Below are positions 22,201 through 35,108 of a stretch of DNA of 64,000 bases, piece after piece. The notes beneath the pieces were generated by a model, which worked only from the letters and a program-made list of their open reading frames with translations, had not been told where the DNA came from and did not search any database. A program made the translations under genes and the position numbers. Positions within the stretch are counted from its first letter, which is position 1. Each line of letters begins with the position of its first letter. This DNA comes from Adiantum capillus-veneris (Eukaryota > Streptophyta > Polypodiopsida > Polypodiales > Pteridaceae), in NCBI GenBank assembly GCA_014529385.2, contig CM043953.1, positions 73,001,872 to 73,065,871 of the forward strand, read 5' to 3'.

Positions 22201-24520
22201 GCAGACACCCTATTGCCTTCTATTCTGGGAGTAAAGGATCTGTAGACATCGACAAGATTAGTTCCGCTCCAATCTTTGCTTTCCTCACCTTGGAACCACC
22301 CTTTCCGTTCATCTCCAATAACACACAACAGACACGCAACAAAGACATATGCTTACGACGTCTACAGCATTAACGCACTGCATATTTCCTTGCTCACTTT
22401 TTGGTGTGGGTTGTTTGGTGGGGGGGGCGGGGGAGAGAGAGAGAGAGAAGAATACACCAACTAAACCATTCCTTTTTAATATAAAAAACTTTTCACCTTC
22501 CAAATTCTTTACACGTAACCTTTGAAAAACTATTAACACTTTTTGAAATTCCATCTTTTCATTGCTTTCTCATGGAGTATTCCATGTTTTCTCGAAGTTT
22601 TTGCTTTTTCTGAAATTGGGGAGACCTAATAGATAGCTAACTAAATAAAAGACCAAACGTTCGATTAATAAAACACCTAGCAAGACCTCGTCCTTATATC
22701 ACATGAGAGTAGCACTTGAGACAACCTAGGTTTAGAACTTTAGTGTTTTCCACCTACAAGTTTTAGAGCACACGCAGATGGAACGGTTGGATAGGCAAGC
22801 TACATCGCTCTGTGTCGATGATGGGTTCGACTTGCAAGCTGAGACTCGAGGTCTCTTATTTTCTAGCCTCCCCTATCTCTAGATCTGTGCACAACGAAGG
22901 CAAAAGATCCTTGTGCATAGATCTTGAGGTGGGGGAGGCGAATGGTTACCATTTAGATCCCTCTTCCGCTCATTTGTCTATCCTTTGGATCCCTCTGCAC
23001 CTCCCATCTCATATATACACCTAATTAGACTAAGAGCCGACTCCCATGTAGGCTTTAAGATTTAGTGGTATTATGTGATTAAATGCTTAAAAAGTAGTCA
23101 CACCAAAAGGTAATTCTAAAAGGAGGTTTCTATAACAAGAAAAAAATTGGAACATACAGCTCTCCTTCAAACATGGAAAGAATTCTCATAGGTCAGACTT
23201 CCAAGAGACTTGAAAAGTCTAACCTTTCTTAGTCTTTGCTCTGCGCTTTGCTTGCATCGGAGTCCTATGTACCCTAGTGTCGATCTGTTTTGGGTAGCTT
23301 CAACAGTGCCTCATCATGTGGGGGGGCCTTTAGGAGACCTGGCTAGGGACTTGAGGTCTAATGCATGCGAGGTCTGCAACCTGCTATCAGTTTCATCCCA
23401 AAATTATTTGAATAATTTAGTGGTTAATCCATCAAGGGAGCATTCATCCTCGATGAATGCCTTCTTCAGACAATAACCCTCCTAATGATCCCTTTTCCTT
23501 TCGTATTAAGAGTCTCTTGGAAAGTCTTTTTTCTTCCAGCACTCACAAAATGTGAGTGGATAATATATTGAAATAAAAATTTACATTCCAAGCCATGCCC
23601 AAACCGGGTCATGGCATCAACCCAAGCAACATCAATCCATAGCCGATGTGAGCTTTTTATACGAAAGCTGAAACTACAACCATTGACCAAAGCAAAGACA
23701 AACTCTAATGCCAAAAAACTAGAGAAGATCGTGCTAATACACAATTGGGAGCCACCACAACCTCCCTTATCTCACAAGGTATACCATGCCCAGACCATGT
23801 AGTAGCAAGAGCATCAAGAAAGGGTAATGACACCAACAGAGGCTCAAAAAGACATAATATTGCACAAGAAGGGCTTAGCCATCCAAAATAGCATTGCACC
23901 ACAAACAATTGATTCCGAGAGAGTCGAAGCTAAGATGCCAGAATGCCCAAACCACATGTCAATGCCACCAGCAAGTAAGGCCCCGCCAGCGCCCCAACCT
24001 GTTGTTAACATGCAGCGGACCGAGAGACACAAATCAACACCATCCTTGGGCTTTTGGTGGAGAGCCATGCATCGTCTGTAAGGCCTAGTGTTGCCAAGGA
24101 GAAACACCGTCACATCGGGCTTGAGGGGGAGCCCACCTTGTCAAAAGATAACCCTAGAGCCACCAAGCAAAGACCATCTTGCCACGACGAACCCCACCTA
24201 CCGACGACCCCAACCCCAAAGAGACAACCAGGGTGAGCTATTGAGATTTGAAGTGAAGCAGGGCTACTGCCAAGCCCTCTCAAAAGAAATTGGCCATGGT
24301 TGCACCCCCGTTGCACCATTGTACACATATTAGGAGGGGTCGATAGTCGGGTGCCTCCCAGAGCAACCCCTGTCCACAAGCCTCTTTGTCTGCTGTGTTC
24401 TTATGTCCCCAATCACGCGAATGGCCAATCAAGTACTAATCAATGGGGTCTTGGACCTGAGCATTACAAAAGGCCTCATCAAGTCTATACCCAAACAAGT
24501 ATGATATTTCCAGTTGAAGC
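22201..24520. other. No gene recognised
   Basis: 2.3 kb without a gene I can name. There is a (G)n/(GA)n run at about 22,420-22,448. From 23,580 to 24,500 the composition is GC-richer, with open frames of 60-92 codons on both strands but no motif. Phrases like 'cccaaaccgggtcatgg', 'cccagaccatgtag' and 'cccaaaccacatgtc' recur loosely at 23,597, 23,790 and 23,946. It may be decayed 5' sequence of the LINE that starts near 24.5 kb. Confidence 0.35.
22866..22939. repeat. Imperfect inverted repeat (hairpin)
   Basis: The arm 22,866-22,894 (gcctcccc...agatctgtgcacaa) pairs with 22,911-22,939 (ttgtgcatagatct...gggggaggc), about 29 bases per arm with roughly six mismatches and a 16-base loop. Homology does not extend beyond the arms. 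Confidence 0.7.
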
Positions 24521-24529
24521 ATAGGCGCC

Positions 24530-25975
24530 CCATAACGATGGTGTCAGTTGCCTATAAATTATTGCCAAATCTATAGCCCTCAGGCTCTCCCCTCTCCTAG
24601 ATGAAGTCCTCACTCCTCACCAGCATGGATTTATAGAGGGAAGATCAATCTATGATAACATTCTGGCAGAAATGGTCTGTATTGAATATACTTCCGCCAC
24701 TAAGCAAGAGTTTCTCTTGGTGAAATTGGATATGAATGAGGCCTATGACAGGATCACATGGTCATTTATCAAAGATTTCATGAAGTCACTAGGCATTGGG
24801 CCCCAGATGTGCCGACTGGCTGGTACTTTTTGTGTTGGTAGCCAATCGGGGCTCTTCTTCGATGAAAGGATTGTGGGGCCTTCAAGGTAAAAAGTTTTAT
24901 CAAGCAAGGCCCTCAATTTTCCCCTCTAATGTTTTCCATTGGATCCCATCCTCTAGTAACACTTCTCGAAGACAGTGCGGATAAAGGGGAGATTCAAGGA
25001 CTATCTCTACCTAACAACCATCAACTTCTCGATAAGCTCTTTGCAGATGGCTCCCTGCTCTTTCTCATCGCATGCCCTCAAGTCATTAGGAAGGCCTTTG
25101 AAATTGTGCAAACATTTGCCTAAGCATTAGGGTCAAAGTGTAGCATTGATAGTCGAGATTGATCTCTCCCCAAAAATGACTCATTTGATCCTTCATTGTG
25201 GACAAGGCAGATTGTAAGTAAAGGGAGCATTGTCCTGTACCTCGGAGCCCCTTTGGGGGTAGATGTAACCCACAAGCAAAGATTATTATGGGTGATGGAG
25301 AAAGTGAAGAGCAAGATGCAAAGGTGGGAGTATGTGTTGCTCTCTTTTCCGAGCAGAATAAAGGTTATTAAATTCTTGATCCTTCATTGTGGATAGGAGA
25401 GATTGTAAAATGACTCGTTTGATCCTTCATTGTGGACAGGGTAAGTAAATGGGGCATTGCCTGACACCTGGGAGCCACTTTGGGGGTAGATGTAACCCAC
25501 AAGCAAGATTCTTATGGGTGGTGGAGAAAGTGAAGAGCAAGATGCGAAGGTGGGAGTATGTGCTCCTCCCTTTTGCGAGCACCATAAAAGTTAATTATTC
25601 TTACTCCTTTATGTAGCCTTTAATGGGCCATTGCTTAAGTTGGCAAGATGCAACTAGAAAGAGTTCTTGAAACCATTGAAGAGATTCCTATGGAAGAACA
25701 ACACTAAAGACTCGACGCCCTGGAAGTGGGCTAAATGGGAGACCATTGCCAGACCTATGGAGCAAGGCAGTCTCGAGATTATTAACCCTAGCATTCATGC
25801 GGAAGCCCAATGTGCCAAGCTTATGGTTGCCCTCACAAAATCGGACCATGCTTGGGCTATTATGGTTAAGGCTATGATAAATAACTCTAAGTTATGCTCG
25901 AAAGGTGGTCAGTGGCTATTTTTGTCATGTTTGGAAGGCAAGGAAGAGTCGGATATTTGAGAGCATATTGGAAAC
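24530..25975 (+). mobile_element. L1-like LINE reverse transcriptase relic
   Basis: A plus-strand L1-type LINE fragment. Order of landmarks: the HQHGFIEGRSIYDNIL-type region at about 24,620 (frame-shifted), LLVKLDMNEAYDRITWSF (24,715-24,770), FSPLMFSIGSHPLVTLLEDS at about 24,910-24,970 (in the place of GxPLSPLLF), DKLFADGSLLFL (25,030-25,070, the FADD motif with the second Asp changed to Gly), then YLGAPLGVD and KVKSKMQRWEY (25,230-25,335). The final part (25,667-25,960) holds FLWKNN and the KWAKWETI segment typical of plant L1 C-terminal RT. Stops and frameshifts are frequent and the FADD change removes a catalytic Asp, so it is inactive. 5'-truncated. Confidence 0.8.
25176..25605. repeat. 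Tandem duplication inside the LINE, ~234-bp period
   Basis: The segment starting 'atgactcatttgatccttc' at 25,176 recurs at 25,410 and runs in parallel to about 25,600 ('gatgtaacccacaagcaa' at about 25,262 and 25,488). A third short copy of 'gatccttcattgtgga' lies between. The copies have diverged by several percent and small gaps. Confidence 0.85.
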
Positions 25976-26069
25976 AGCTAAGTTTGTTAGGAAATAGGAT
26001 GTAGCTAAGAAGATATTATAGTAGTTTACTTAATGGAGAGGGATAGTTTTCACACACAAGAGATTATAG

Positions 26070-26072
<3 letters not shown>

Positions 26073-26122
<50 letters not shown>
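26073..26122. repeat. (GA)n microsatellite
   Basis: 25 GA units, followed by 'gcacatgatatatgtggttc', which has the look of LTR sequence, but no partner was found. Confidence 0.95.
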
Positions 26123-26123
<1 letters not shown>

Positions 26124-26903
26124 ACATGATATATGTGGTTCACCCAATGTGGACTACGTCTATTGGAAAGAAGCCACTCAATGACTTTAGTACTTCAAAC
26201 CAGAAGTAGGTTATAAAAGAATTATACCCTTAATGGAACTCCCACCTTGCTTCACTCTCACCACCTCACATGTGCCTTGCTTCATCAACTTCACAATGCA
26301 TTTTGTGTGTAGAAGAGGCCTCCTTTTATAGGCTACCCTCTCTCATGAGAGACAGCCATGTGTAGCCACCATTGTGAAGACAAGTCCGAGTTGAATTCTC
26401 CCATGCACCCATATGTGGCCTCCCTTGAGAAGACAAGTCCGCCTAGAAATCGACCACCGGCCAAAGACTTCCGCCCATCGGCCATTGACTACAGGCCACT
26501 ACAACCGGCCAACCAAACGGCCGTTTTTGAACAATTTTCAGCCAGCGAAAAGGAAATATTCCGTGGGCATGAATTTTTTGTTTTCTGACGAATGATTTTT
26601 CTCATGCACAATGGCTTCTCCTCATAACGGGGGCCTTACAAATGTGTGTTTTAAGACTAAAAGTTACAAGGGGTAAATCAGGCTCCATACTTACCAAAGT
26701 TCACAAAGATAATCCAAGAAAGTAAGGAGGGATCATCGCCATCAGCAAAAAACGGCTAAACTAGATGTGCTAAATTTGAGATTACCAACTTTAATGCTAC
26801 TTTTATCACTAGTTTTGCACAGATCATGTCAAATCGGAAGTTGATTGAGATTGTGTGTCAAAGACGGATATACAATTACTAGGTTTCAAGCCTATCTTGC
26901 ATG

Positions 26904-26908
<5 letters not shown>

Positions 26909-26998
<90 letters not shown>
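26909..26998. repeat. Compound (CT)n(CA)n microsatellite
   Basis: About 35 CT units run directly into ten CA units. Confidence 0.95.
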
Positions 26999-27416
26999 GT
27001 GTATTTGTAGCTCCATCTAGTCGAGCAAGATCAATGGCCTCAATTATGGAGTGGGATTGTGTTTGGATATTTATCATCTCATGACTTCTCATCCCAATCA
27101 AAAAATCAAGAAACAAATTTTAAAGAAAAATGTGGTCATGTCCCTATGTGGAGTATGTGAACTTAAATGCCAACCAGTACAAGTAAACTATACCCATTCA
27201 TTTCATTATAACATACTTTTTGGCATACATAGAACAAGAAGCATGTGAATGGTGAGTCTTTGCTCTTCAAGAGGAAAAGGTTGGGGGTGGTTCACATCTA
27301 GAAAGTGCTCATAATCACAATATTTTGATTGCCACCATTAAAATAAAACGACTTACAACATCCAATGGATGTGAACTGTTGATCTCTCCTTAGACCGGTG
27401 GCAATTGATGACGTGG

Positions 27417-27419
<3 letters not shown>

Positions 27420-27496
<77 letters not shown>

Positions 27497-27497
27497 A
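27420..27497. repeat. Compound (CT)n(CA)n microsatellite
   Basis: About 26 CT units followed by about 13 CA units, the same compound order as at 26,909. Confidence 0.95.
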
Positions 27498-27689
27498 AAC
27501 CACTCTATTTTCTTACGTGTGAGCACAAGCACACATCAAGGGAGGTTGCAATTCATTGAGTGGTATGAATACATGGTATTTTGATAGATTGAAGCATCTC
27601 ATATGAGTCTGTGGAATTTTGATAGATTGAACCGTCTTCATAGAAGTATGTGAAAAACGCCAAATTGGGGAGATGAACATTTTGCATAG

Positions 27690-29220
27690 TCCTAGCTTGC
27701 TAACTTTCCAAAAGGAAGAACATTTGACTCAAGTGCACCAACTACAATTTTATCACTCAAAATACGCTTCAATTGTGGAAAATATGAACTATAATTTTTG
27801 CTTTCTAAAGTGTAGACAACAAAAATACGTTTCCGAGACTTATCATCTACTGTTTTGCTTGTTGCTCGGGCACAAAAGCACATGCCATCAAACAACCATT
27901 GAAGGCTTCAACGGTCACACACAACTGACCATTGAAGGCTTCAATGGTCACACACAATAGACCATTAAAGGCTTAGTGAAACCCTAGCTTCATACAAAGT
28001 GATAGACAACAAGGCTTTAGTAGGACATTTTCTAAGTACATGCACAACAAACAAGCTAGCCTCTAACCAAAACTCATGTCGCAAAGCTTTGCTTTTGACT
28101 AGACATCATGCCATCTCTATAAACCTATTTTTCTTTTCAGCAATACCATTTTGTTAAAAAGATATGACACATGGTACATAGATGTTTTATCCCATGATTA
28201 TCCAAAATCTTATTAAATTCTTTGATATCTACTTCCCCCCCTCAATCAAATCGGAGGGTTTCCAGAGTACAACCAAATACATTTTTTGTCATTAAAAAGA
28301 ATCACTTAAAGCACATAAACAGTTTGGATTTTGCCTTATGTGGATGCAGACTTGGAACAACCATAAGTAAAATTCACAAGTACAAATGGTTGCTAAAAGA
28401 TAAGAGTATGGACTATACAACAAATGTCACTCTATGCAAGCTACTATTTATGAGTAGCCCATAGTGGAACCATCCCTTGGAAACTTGGAATGATGCAGTT
28501 TGCTCAAAATGCAGTAGTCATATGCACGTCTAGGTGGTGTCCAAACTGGCAAAATCTAGATGGCCAAACCATGCACACAAATAATTTGCCTATGAAACAA
28601 CTCTAAACCTAGAAAATTCAGCATTCTAAATCATCAATGCAAGTTTATAAGCATGGAGCTTATAAATCCCATGACACAAGGTGCTTTGTCATAATTGTAT
28701 GGTCTAACCTAAGATCATGAACAATGCTTCTTTCATTCACAAAAAAACAAGTCTAGCAAGGGCAGAGACAAAGAATGAATTCTTCTTGATCCTCAATATA
28801 TATAACACGTCAAATATGCGAGAGTAGTAAGCATAGATAGGTGGCATCCGTAAGAGATAGTCTCAAGATAACATATCACAATATGATGTAATGTTCTTTG
28901 TAGTACCACAATCAACGTACCATATATGTTACCACAATCACTAACATACATCATGAACAGAGGGTAAGGGTTATATTGATGATATGCACGAAACGCATAC
29001 TCAGCATACACTATTGCAGAACCAACATTAAAAGAAGCATGCTTCATTTTCCATTTTATTATGAGCTTCTTTAACCTTTAGCTTAGGACAATTCTTAATG
29101 ATCATTTGGCTTATGATAATTGAAATTCAATTTTATCTTGCCTGTAACCTTTAGCTTAGGACATTTCCTAATGAACTGATCATTTGGGTTATGATAATTG
29201 AATTTCAATCATGACCTATT
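27690..29220 (-). mobile_element. Minus-strand Copia relic
   Basis: An old Copia fragment. On the minus strand, from 29,220 leftward, come a zinc-knuckle-like part with NCPKLK-type text, an undefined middle, then the integrase core (NGIAEKKNRFIEMA, KSKALRHEFWLEA, CPTKALLSITLYEA at about 28,200-27,990) and its C-terminal part DDKSRKRIFVVYTLESK (about 27,840). A 38-base tandem repeat (ccattgaaggcttcaacggtc theme, 27,894-27,975) lies within. It is broken many times, and no LTR was found. Confidence 0.75.
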
Positions 29221-30060
29221 TGGCTCTACTTTCCATTGTATTATCTAGAATGTTCCTAGATTCCTGGCATTCCTTTCTTGTTCGCTTGCAACTTGGAGTA
29301 AATCTTCCATATAGCAACTAGAGTCAAGCTCGCAGTGTCATTTTTTGCATTGAACTTTACTTCGCTAACCAACCCACCCCAAGCTCCTTGATGTGCAGGG
29401 CGTGAGCCCTTTTATTATTTAAAAAATGCTTCCCAAGTGTTGAAGAAAAGGCATGCAAGTGCTACCTGTCTGCGGGGGACACCCACGAGGTTGGTGCATT
29501 CTACCTTTGCTGCTTGATCATGTCAGTGCCTTCCACCTTCCCTACGCGTCCACGTCCCCGCCCACATGTCTCCTCCTCACCGGGTCGCCCTTGTTCGACT
29601 TTTGCTTCTGTTCTCCAAAGGGTGTCCCCTTAGATATCCATTAATAAACCCTCCCAAATCAATGGCACTCCACTAGCAGATTGCTTATTTTATTTTGCAT
29701 CTCGTCACAACGACGCATTACAACATACGAAACCTTTACACGATTTGATCTCTAGCAGGCACGTACGCTTGCAAAGGCTTCCAAGCTAGCCAGCCCATGT
29801 GACCGCTTTGTTGCTCATGCAACGACTCTCGACTTCTATACTCTTTATAATGCAGCTTAAAATTTTCAATAAAGGAGAGGGCGTCCACTTGTCACTCCCT
29901 GGTTCATTTCAAAAAACACCTTACAAAACATCTAATCTAAAATACAAAAAGGGTAAAATTGTAAGAAATGACAACCTTTTCAGAATGTAAGAAGTGACAA
30001 GTCTTTTCCAATGTAAAGTCAAGAGACTTTCTATTCCACATAAAATATATCTTGAAGTTT
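29221..30060. other. No gene recognised
   Basis: No gene seen. A 63-codon frame at 29,453-29,644 has no family resemblance. Sequence becomes very AT-rich toward 30,000. Confidence 0.35.
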
Positions 30061-30062
30061 GA

Positions 30063-30455
30063 TTGCACATAACAAAAAGGGGATAACTTTAGTGGAGGTT
30101 TTGCTACTTCATGTGAATTCACTTTTTGAAGATATAACAAAAAAAAGAAAAATTTTAGTGATTTTTTTTAATGGAAATGTAATTTTTGAAGATATATTTG
30201 ATTTGATCTTTTTTAAGGGGCTCTTTTCAAGACCAATATTGATATGTTTTAAAAAATTGCACATAACAAAAAGGGGATAACTTTAGTGGATGTTTTGTTA
30301 CTTAATGCAAATTTACTTTTTGAAGATATAACCAAAAAAAAAAGTGATTTTTTTTTTTTTAATGAAAATGTAAGTTTTGAAGATATATTTGGTTTTATCT
30401 TTTCAAGGGGCTTTTTTCAACACCAATATTGATATGTTTTAGAAAATTTTGGAAG
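30063..30455. repeat. Tandem duplication, ~194-bp period
   Basis: Two head-to-tail copies of an AT-rich block starting 'ttgcacataacaaaaaggg' at 30,063 and 30,257, each ending near 'caatattgatatgtttta'. Homopolymer T and A runs differ in length between copies. Confidence 0.9.
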
Positions 30456-30580
30456 TATGTATTTCTTTAAAGAGCTTGAGAAAAAGAAAAAAGCTCGCCT
30501 AACGTCGGCTTGGGGTTGTTTTGCTCTAAGGACATGCATGACATGCAAATGCAGGGATTGTTATCCACATTATTGACCAT

Positions 30581-30618
30581 GAGAGAGAGAGAGAGCGAGA
30601 GAGAGAGAGAGAGAGAGA
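30581..30618. repeat. (GA)n microsatellite
   Basis: About 18 GA units with one interruption. Confidence 0.95.
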
Positions 30619-30810
30619 CCATTACATTGCATGTGTGTATACACATGTACATTTTTGAGGGGGAGAGAAAGAAAGAAAGATTATACCGTTGAGCTCACGC
30701 ACTTTTCAATTTTTTAAGATATTATTAATGTATTTAAAGGATAGCTAAAGTTTTTCACCCGTAGAAAATGGATTAAATGCCCGACAAAGACCACCCGCCA
30801 CATTAATACT

Positions 30811-31131
30811 CCAAATGGGTAGAGAGATTTCTCAGCTAATGGACCTTTTACCAATTCTTGGATATTTTGTTCTTTTCATTTTTAGGAGTTAACATGTGGG
30901 CCATGCTTAAAAATCTATAAATTTCTTGAATTTTGGCAAGCAAGGGTGCCAATCTAAAATCAACGAGAGAGAACACCCCAAATGGGTAGAGAAATTTCCC
31001 AGTTGATGGACCTTTTACCAATTCTTGGATATTTTGTTATTTTTATTTTTAAGAGTTAACATGTGGGCCATACTTAAAAATCTATAAATTCCTTAAATTC
31101 TGGCAGGCAAGCGTGCCAATCTAAAATCAAC

Positions 31132-31132
<1 letters not shown>
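30811..31132. repeat. Tandem duplication, ~167-bp period
   Basis: Two copies starting 'ccaaatgggtagag' at 30,811 and 30,978, ending 'gccaatctaaaatcaac'. The first copy is followed by 'gagagagaac', the second by the long (GA) tract at 31,133-31,182. Confidence 0.9.

Positions 31133-31182
<50 letters not shown>
31133..31182. repeat. (GA)n microsatellite
   Basis: About 25 GA units, directly after the second copy of the 167-bp duplication. Confidence 0.95.
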
Positions 31183-31184
<2 letters not shown>

Positions 31185-32191
31185 GGGGGAGGACAATTGT
31201 TAAGTGCCACATTTAAAGTGTTGAAATGCAAAGTCCAACAAATGACGAGGGGAGCATAGAAACTTTGAATGTCATAGTTACTGTATTGGAACAATAGCAA
31301 GATGTCTCTTTGTGACAAATGTGACAAACTCAAGACATATGTGACAAATCTTTTCTTCAAGCATATATGTGTGTGCGCGCGCTATGTGTACATACAGACA
31401 TATAATTGGAAAATATCATGATGTCTCAAGACCTATGTGACAAATCTTCGCTTCAAGCATGTATATATATATATATATAAATACACACACACACACACCA
31501 ATAGAATTAGAGCACTTCTAAGTTTGTTGAACAAGGGCTAGCACCTCATGAAAAATAATGTCTATGAGAAGCTTCCAATCTTGGTATCAAAGAATGTTTT
31601 GCAGCATCTATTAAGAGGTCGTGTCACTCATCACTTTTATAAATGCGATAGACTATACATGTAGGAAGAGAGTATTGACAGTGTTCCACTTGGAAGAGAA
31701 GATAACCCTATGAGAATAGAGGCATTGTTTCCTTGGCCGCAGCAACGTGCGGGTCGCATACTAGTATAACATGAAGAACCACAGCAACCCCCCTCTTCGC
31801 AAAACATCACCTATGTTGTTGTTCCTCTTCGGGTCTTCTGCATCTAGCTGGCAGGTGCTCCTGTGTCACCTTCGCAGAGCTGCCTCGCTGCTTGGATTGC
31901 GCTCCTACGTCCTCTTTTTGCATCTCCATTCATTCACAAAGTATCGTAGTAGATTCCTCTAAAAATTCATTTTCGGAATTGTGATGACATGATGATTTCT
32001 AAGAAAATTAAATTTCTTGCAAGGTTCCCCTTTCATACGGAGATTCGTGTGCGGTGCCTCCCTCGCAGAAGCTCATGATATGCATTGTATGAAAAACACA
32101 AAAAAAAGACTCTTGTTTTCCTACATTAGAAAATTTCTAAATCTTCTTGTGAAAGGATGGGGACGGCAGTGAGGGAATTTGCAAGACTTCA

Positions 32192-32230
<39 letters not shown>

Positions 32231-32420
32231 CATCTCATGCATGCAAATGGACTAGCAATCTCCTTGTGAATTCCCTCACAGATGTCAAAGCATTTGACAA
32301 GAAGCCCCCAGTACACATCTGACAAAAGGACAACACACAACACCATCTCGTGCTGCAAAATTGGTTAAGTAGGCATGAAGCGCCTACCACATAAAGAGAG
32401 AGGAATGAAATGAAATAAAA
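31183..32420. other. No gene recognised; simple repeats
   Basis: No gene seen. There are (TA)n at about 31,462-31,480 followed by (CA)n at 31,484-31,498, and (GA)n at 32,196-32,228. The phrase 'atatcatgatgtctcaagac' near 31,415 echoes 'aatagcaagatgtctctt' near 31,290, a decayed duplication. Confidence 0.35.
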
Positions 32421-32429
32421 TGTTATATT

Positions 32430-35012
32430 AACGTCTTCAAAAGGCCAAAGTACCTATGAGACCAGAAAGTTACAATATGGTGGATCTGATACAAAGTCAG
32501 AGTAACAAAACTAACAACATAACAAAACAAAACAAAAAAATACTATGGGATCCTAGACTGGTCGATGTGAACTAAGCAAAATGGACAGCTGGCCGGGATA
32601 GCTAAATCACAGGAGATCTAGCATCGGGCACTGATAGATCTCATCAATCTCCTCCAGGGTCAGTAGTCTAACTGGGCGTCGTGCATGCCTGGCCAAAGTG
32701 CTCCGAATCTTCTGATGAAGCCTCCGTCGATGTTGTGTAGTCCTCTGCAGTCGTGGGCCCCTAGATTTCCCCAGCTCACTCACTCAGTCGATCGGTGTGC
32801 CTCTGGTGTGAGACGAAAGTGAGCTCTGATGTGGTAGTAGCTCTTGCGACTGTCCAGTGTCTGTTCTAAAGAGATCTGTGATCCGTCTCTAAGACTAGCT
32901 AGCCTCTCCACTCATCAAGGTATCTTTGTGTCTGCGCAGCTCGAGCAAGAACAAACCCAAGCATCTCTGATCCTCATATCCCATGACTCTGGAAAGTGGT
33001 CCAAAACCCTCTCTGAACAAGCAATGGAAGCGTCCTCGTATCTCGTAGTAGAGGGGGCAACGGCATGTGTAGTGCAACTCTATCTCAGGCTCCATGTCAC
33101 ACAAGGGACAAGTCTTGGCCTCTGCCGATACTCCGCTGTATCTCCCAGTCTCAATCCGCAGCTGGTGAGAAGATGTGCGTAACTGGCCAATAGCACATCG
33201 TATCCCATGAGACAAGTGGGTGTCCATGTATCTGGGTCTCGTCACAAAACCATCTTCCCTAAGATGGAGAAGATGGGTCTCTGTAGAAAGCCATCTTCGT
33301 GCCCAACTCCTGCGCCGACTGTATCCATGTCCTCCTGGTGTCTAGCTGGGTCAGGTCTTGGCGGATGAGCCTGGTGATCTCGGACTGTGTAAGAGTGAGA
33401 GATGGTGCATCCAATGAGTACTGGAAGGGTGGCTACATGTCTATGTTGAACCCATGCGCCTGAAACCATGATGTTATCTCTCCATACTAGCATGTTGTAT
33501 CTCCCTGCATGGCTAACTGTCGAGAGGACTCAAGTGCAATACGAGCATATCTGTCTGTAGGAAGTTCCCACATGAGGTGTATGAAAGAGACTGATCTGGT
33601 GAGCGCCTCAACCACTGATGGGGGGGCCGCTAGCTCTGCTCGAATAATGACATGTGGTACTGATGCATTGGCTCTAATGAGCCGCGAGATCATAGAGACG
33701 AGAGGTTTCTCCATGCTCCCCCATCCATCAATGTGGCCCGACCCCCCGTGATGATCCAATGAAGGTCCCCATATTTCAGCTCCATAGAGCAATGCAGAAG
33801 CCACCAAGGTGTCAAAGAGCCAGAGCTTCGTTCGAGGCTCCTGAAACTGAACCTGTGAACACATCCTCTCCAATCTACTCAATGTTGCACAGCCTCTAGT
33901 CAATCTGGTCTGCTGCTCTCCTGAGTGAGAATGCCGGTCCACTAAAAACCACTTCAAGGTAAGTGTAAGCATCTATGTACTCCATAGTCTCCTGGCCATA
34001 TGTGAATATAGGTGCTGACCTCCTGATCCACTGTGGGGTGGTATTAAACACCATAACCTTGGTTTTACCAAGGTTGACAGACAAACCACTTTCATGGGCA
34101 AACCTATGCAAAGCATCCAAGTGGCGTTGCATCCCCTCCGGAGATTCGGAGATCAACACAATATCATCAGCATATAACAAAAGTGGAATCCATGTCCCTT
34201 CCAGTTGTGCACCCCTATCACCATCGCTCTCAATGTAGTCAGAAACCTCATCTACATACATACCGAACAGAGTAGGAGAGAGCGGGCAACCCTGCTTCAC
34301 CCCAATAATGGAGTGAACCGGTGTAGATAGTCCCTCAAGGGTGCGCACCTTCCCAACTACTATCTGTACAATGCCATGATCCCCCAAATGAGCTCTATGG
34401 GTACTCCCATCTCCTGTAGTCTGCGCATCAATCTAGCTTTGGGTACTGTGTCAAAGGCTTTGCGGAAGTCCACAAAGCTACAATAGATCCGTCTCCCATG
34501 AGATCTGCCCTCCTCGATGATGGCCCGGAGTGTCAAGATATGGTCAAGAGTAGAGGAGCCTCTCTTGAACCCTACCTGCCCATCTACACGTATTCCTTCC
34601 CTCTGTCAAGCTACTCAACTGTTGCACAAGAATGGATGCATACAACCGTGCCAGTGTGTCCAATCATCATAGTGCGATATTTCCCAAGCTCCATAACGTC
34701 TCCTGACTTGAAGATAGATACAATCGTAGATAGGCTCTAAGTATCAAGCAAGCCCTCACACATGGCACGGTTAAACATAAATGCTGGAAGCTCTGCTAGT
34801 AGATCTTCGGCGTGTATGAAGTGCTCAGCCACTAGGCCATCATGATCATATTCTCTCCCAATCCTTATCCTGTCGATGGTTTTCTTCACCATCTCAACGG
34901 TGAAAAAAGCACGTGTATGGGCATGGATCGAGGGGGTCGGGAAGGGGCGACTGTCCAGGTATTGCGTACAAAGATGATGCATACTGACCCCAGGTCTCTG
35001 TAGAGGTAACAG

Positions 35013-35053
<41 letters not shown>

Positions 35054-35108
35054 GCTCATGAAAGAGCCGCCACGCCTCACGCGAGTCCTGACTCAAGAAT
35101 AACTGGTA

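Larger units (their letters stand above)
26123..27685. other. No gene recognised; microsatellites
   Basis: No gene seen. At 26,440-26,520 'ccaccggccaaagacttccgcccatcggcc' has a repeated ggcc theme. At 27,550-27,660 the phrase 'ttttgatagattga' occurs twice. Confidence 0.35.

Noticed and set aside
34886-35080. Proline-run protein near 35,030
   Set aside because: The prolines come from the G37 run read on the minus strand in the LINE; it is not a separate gene.
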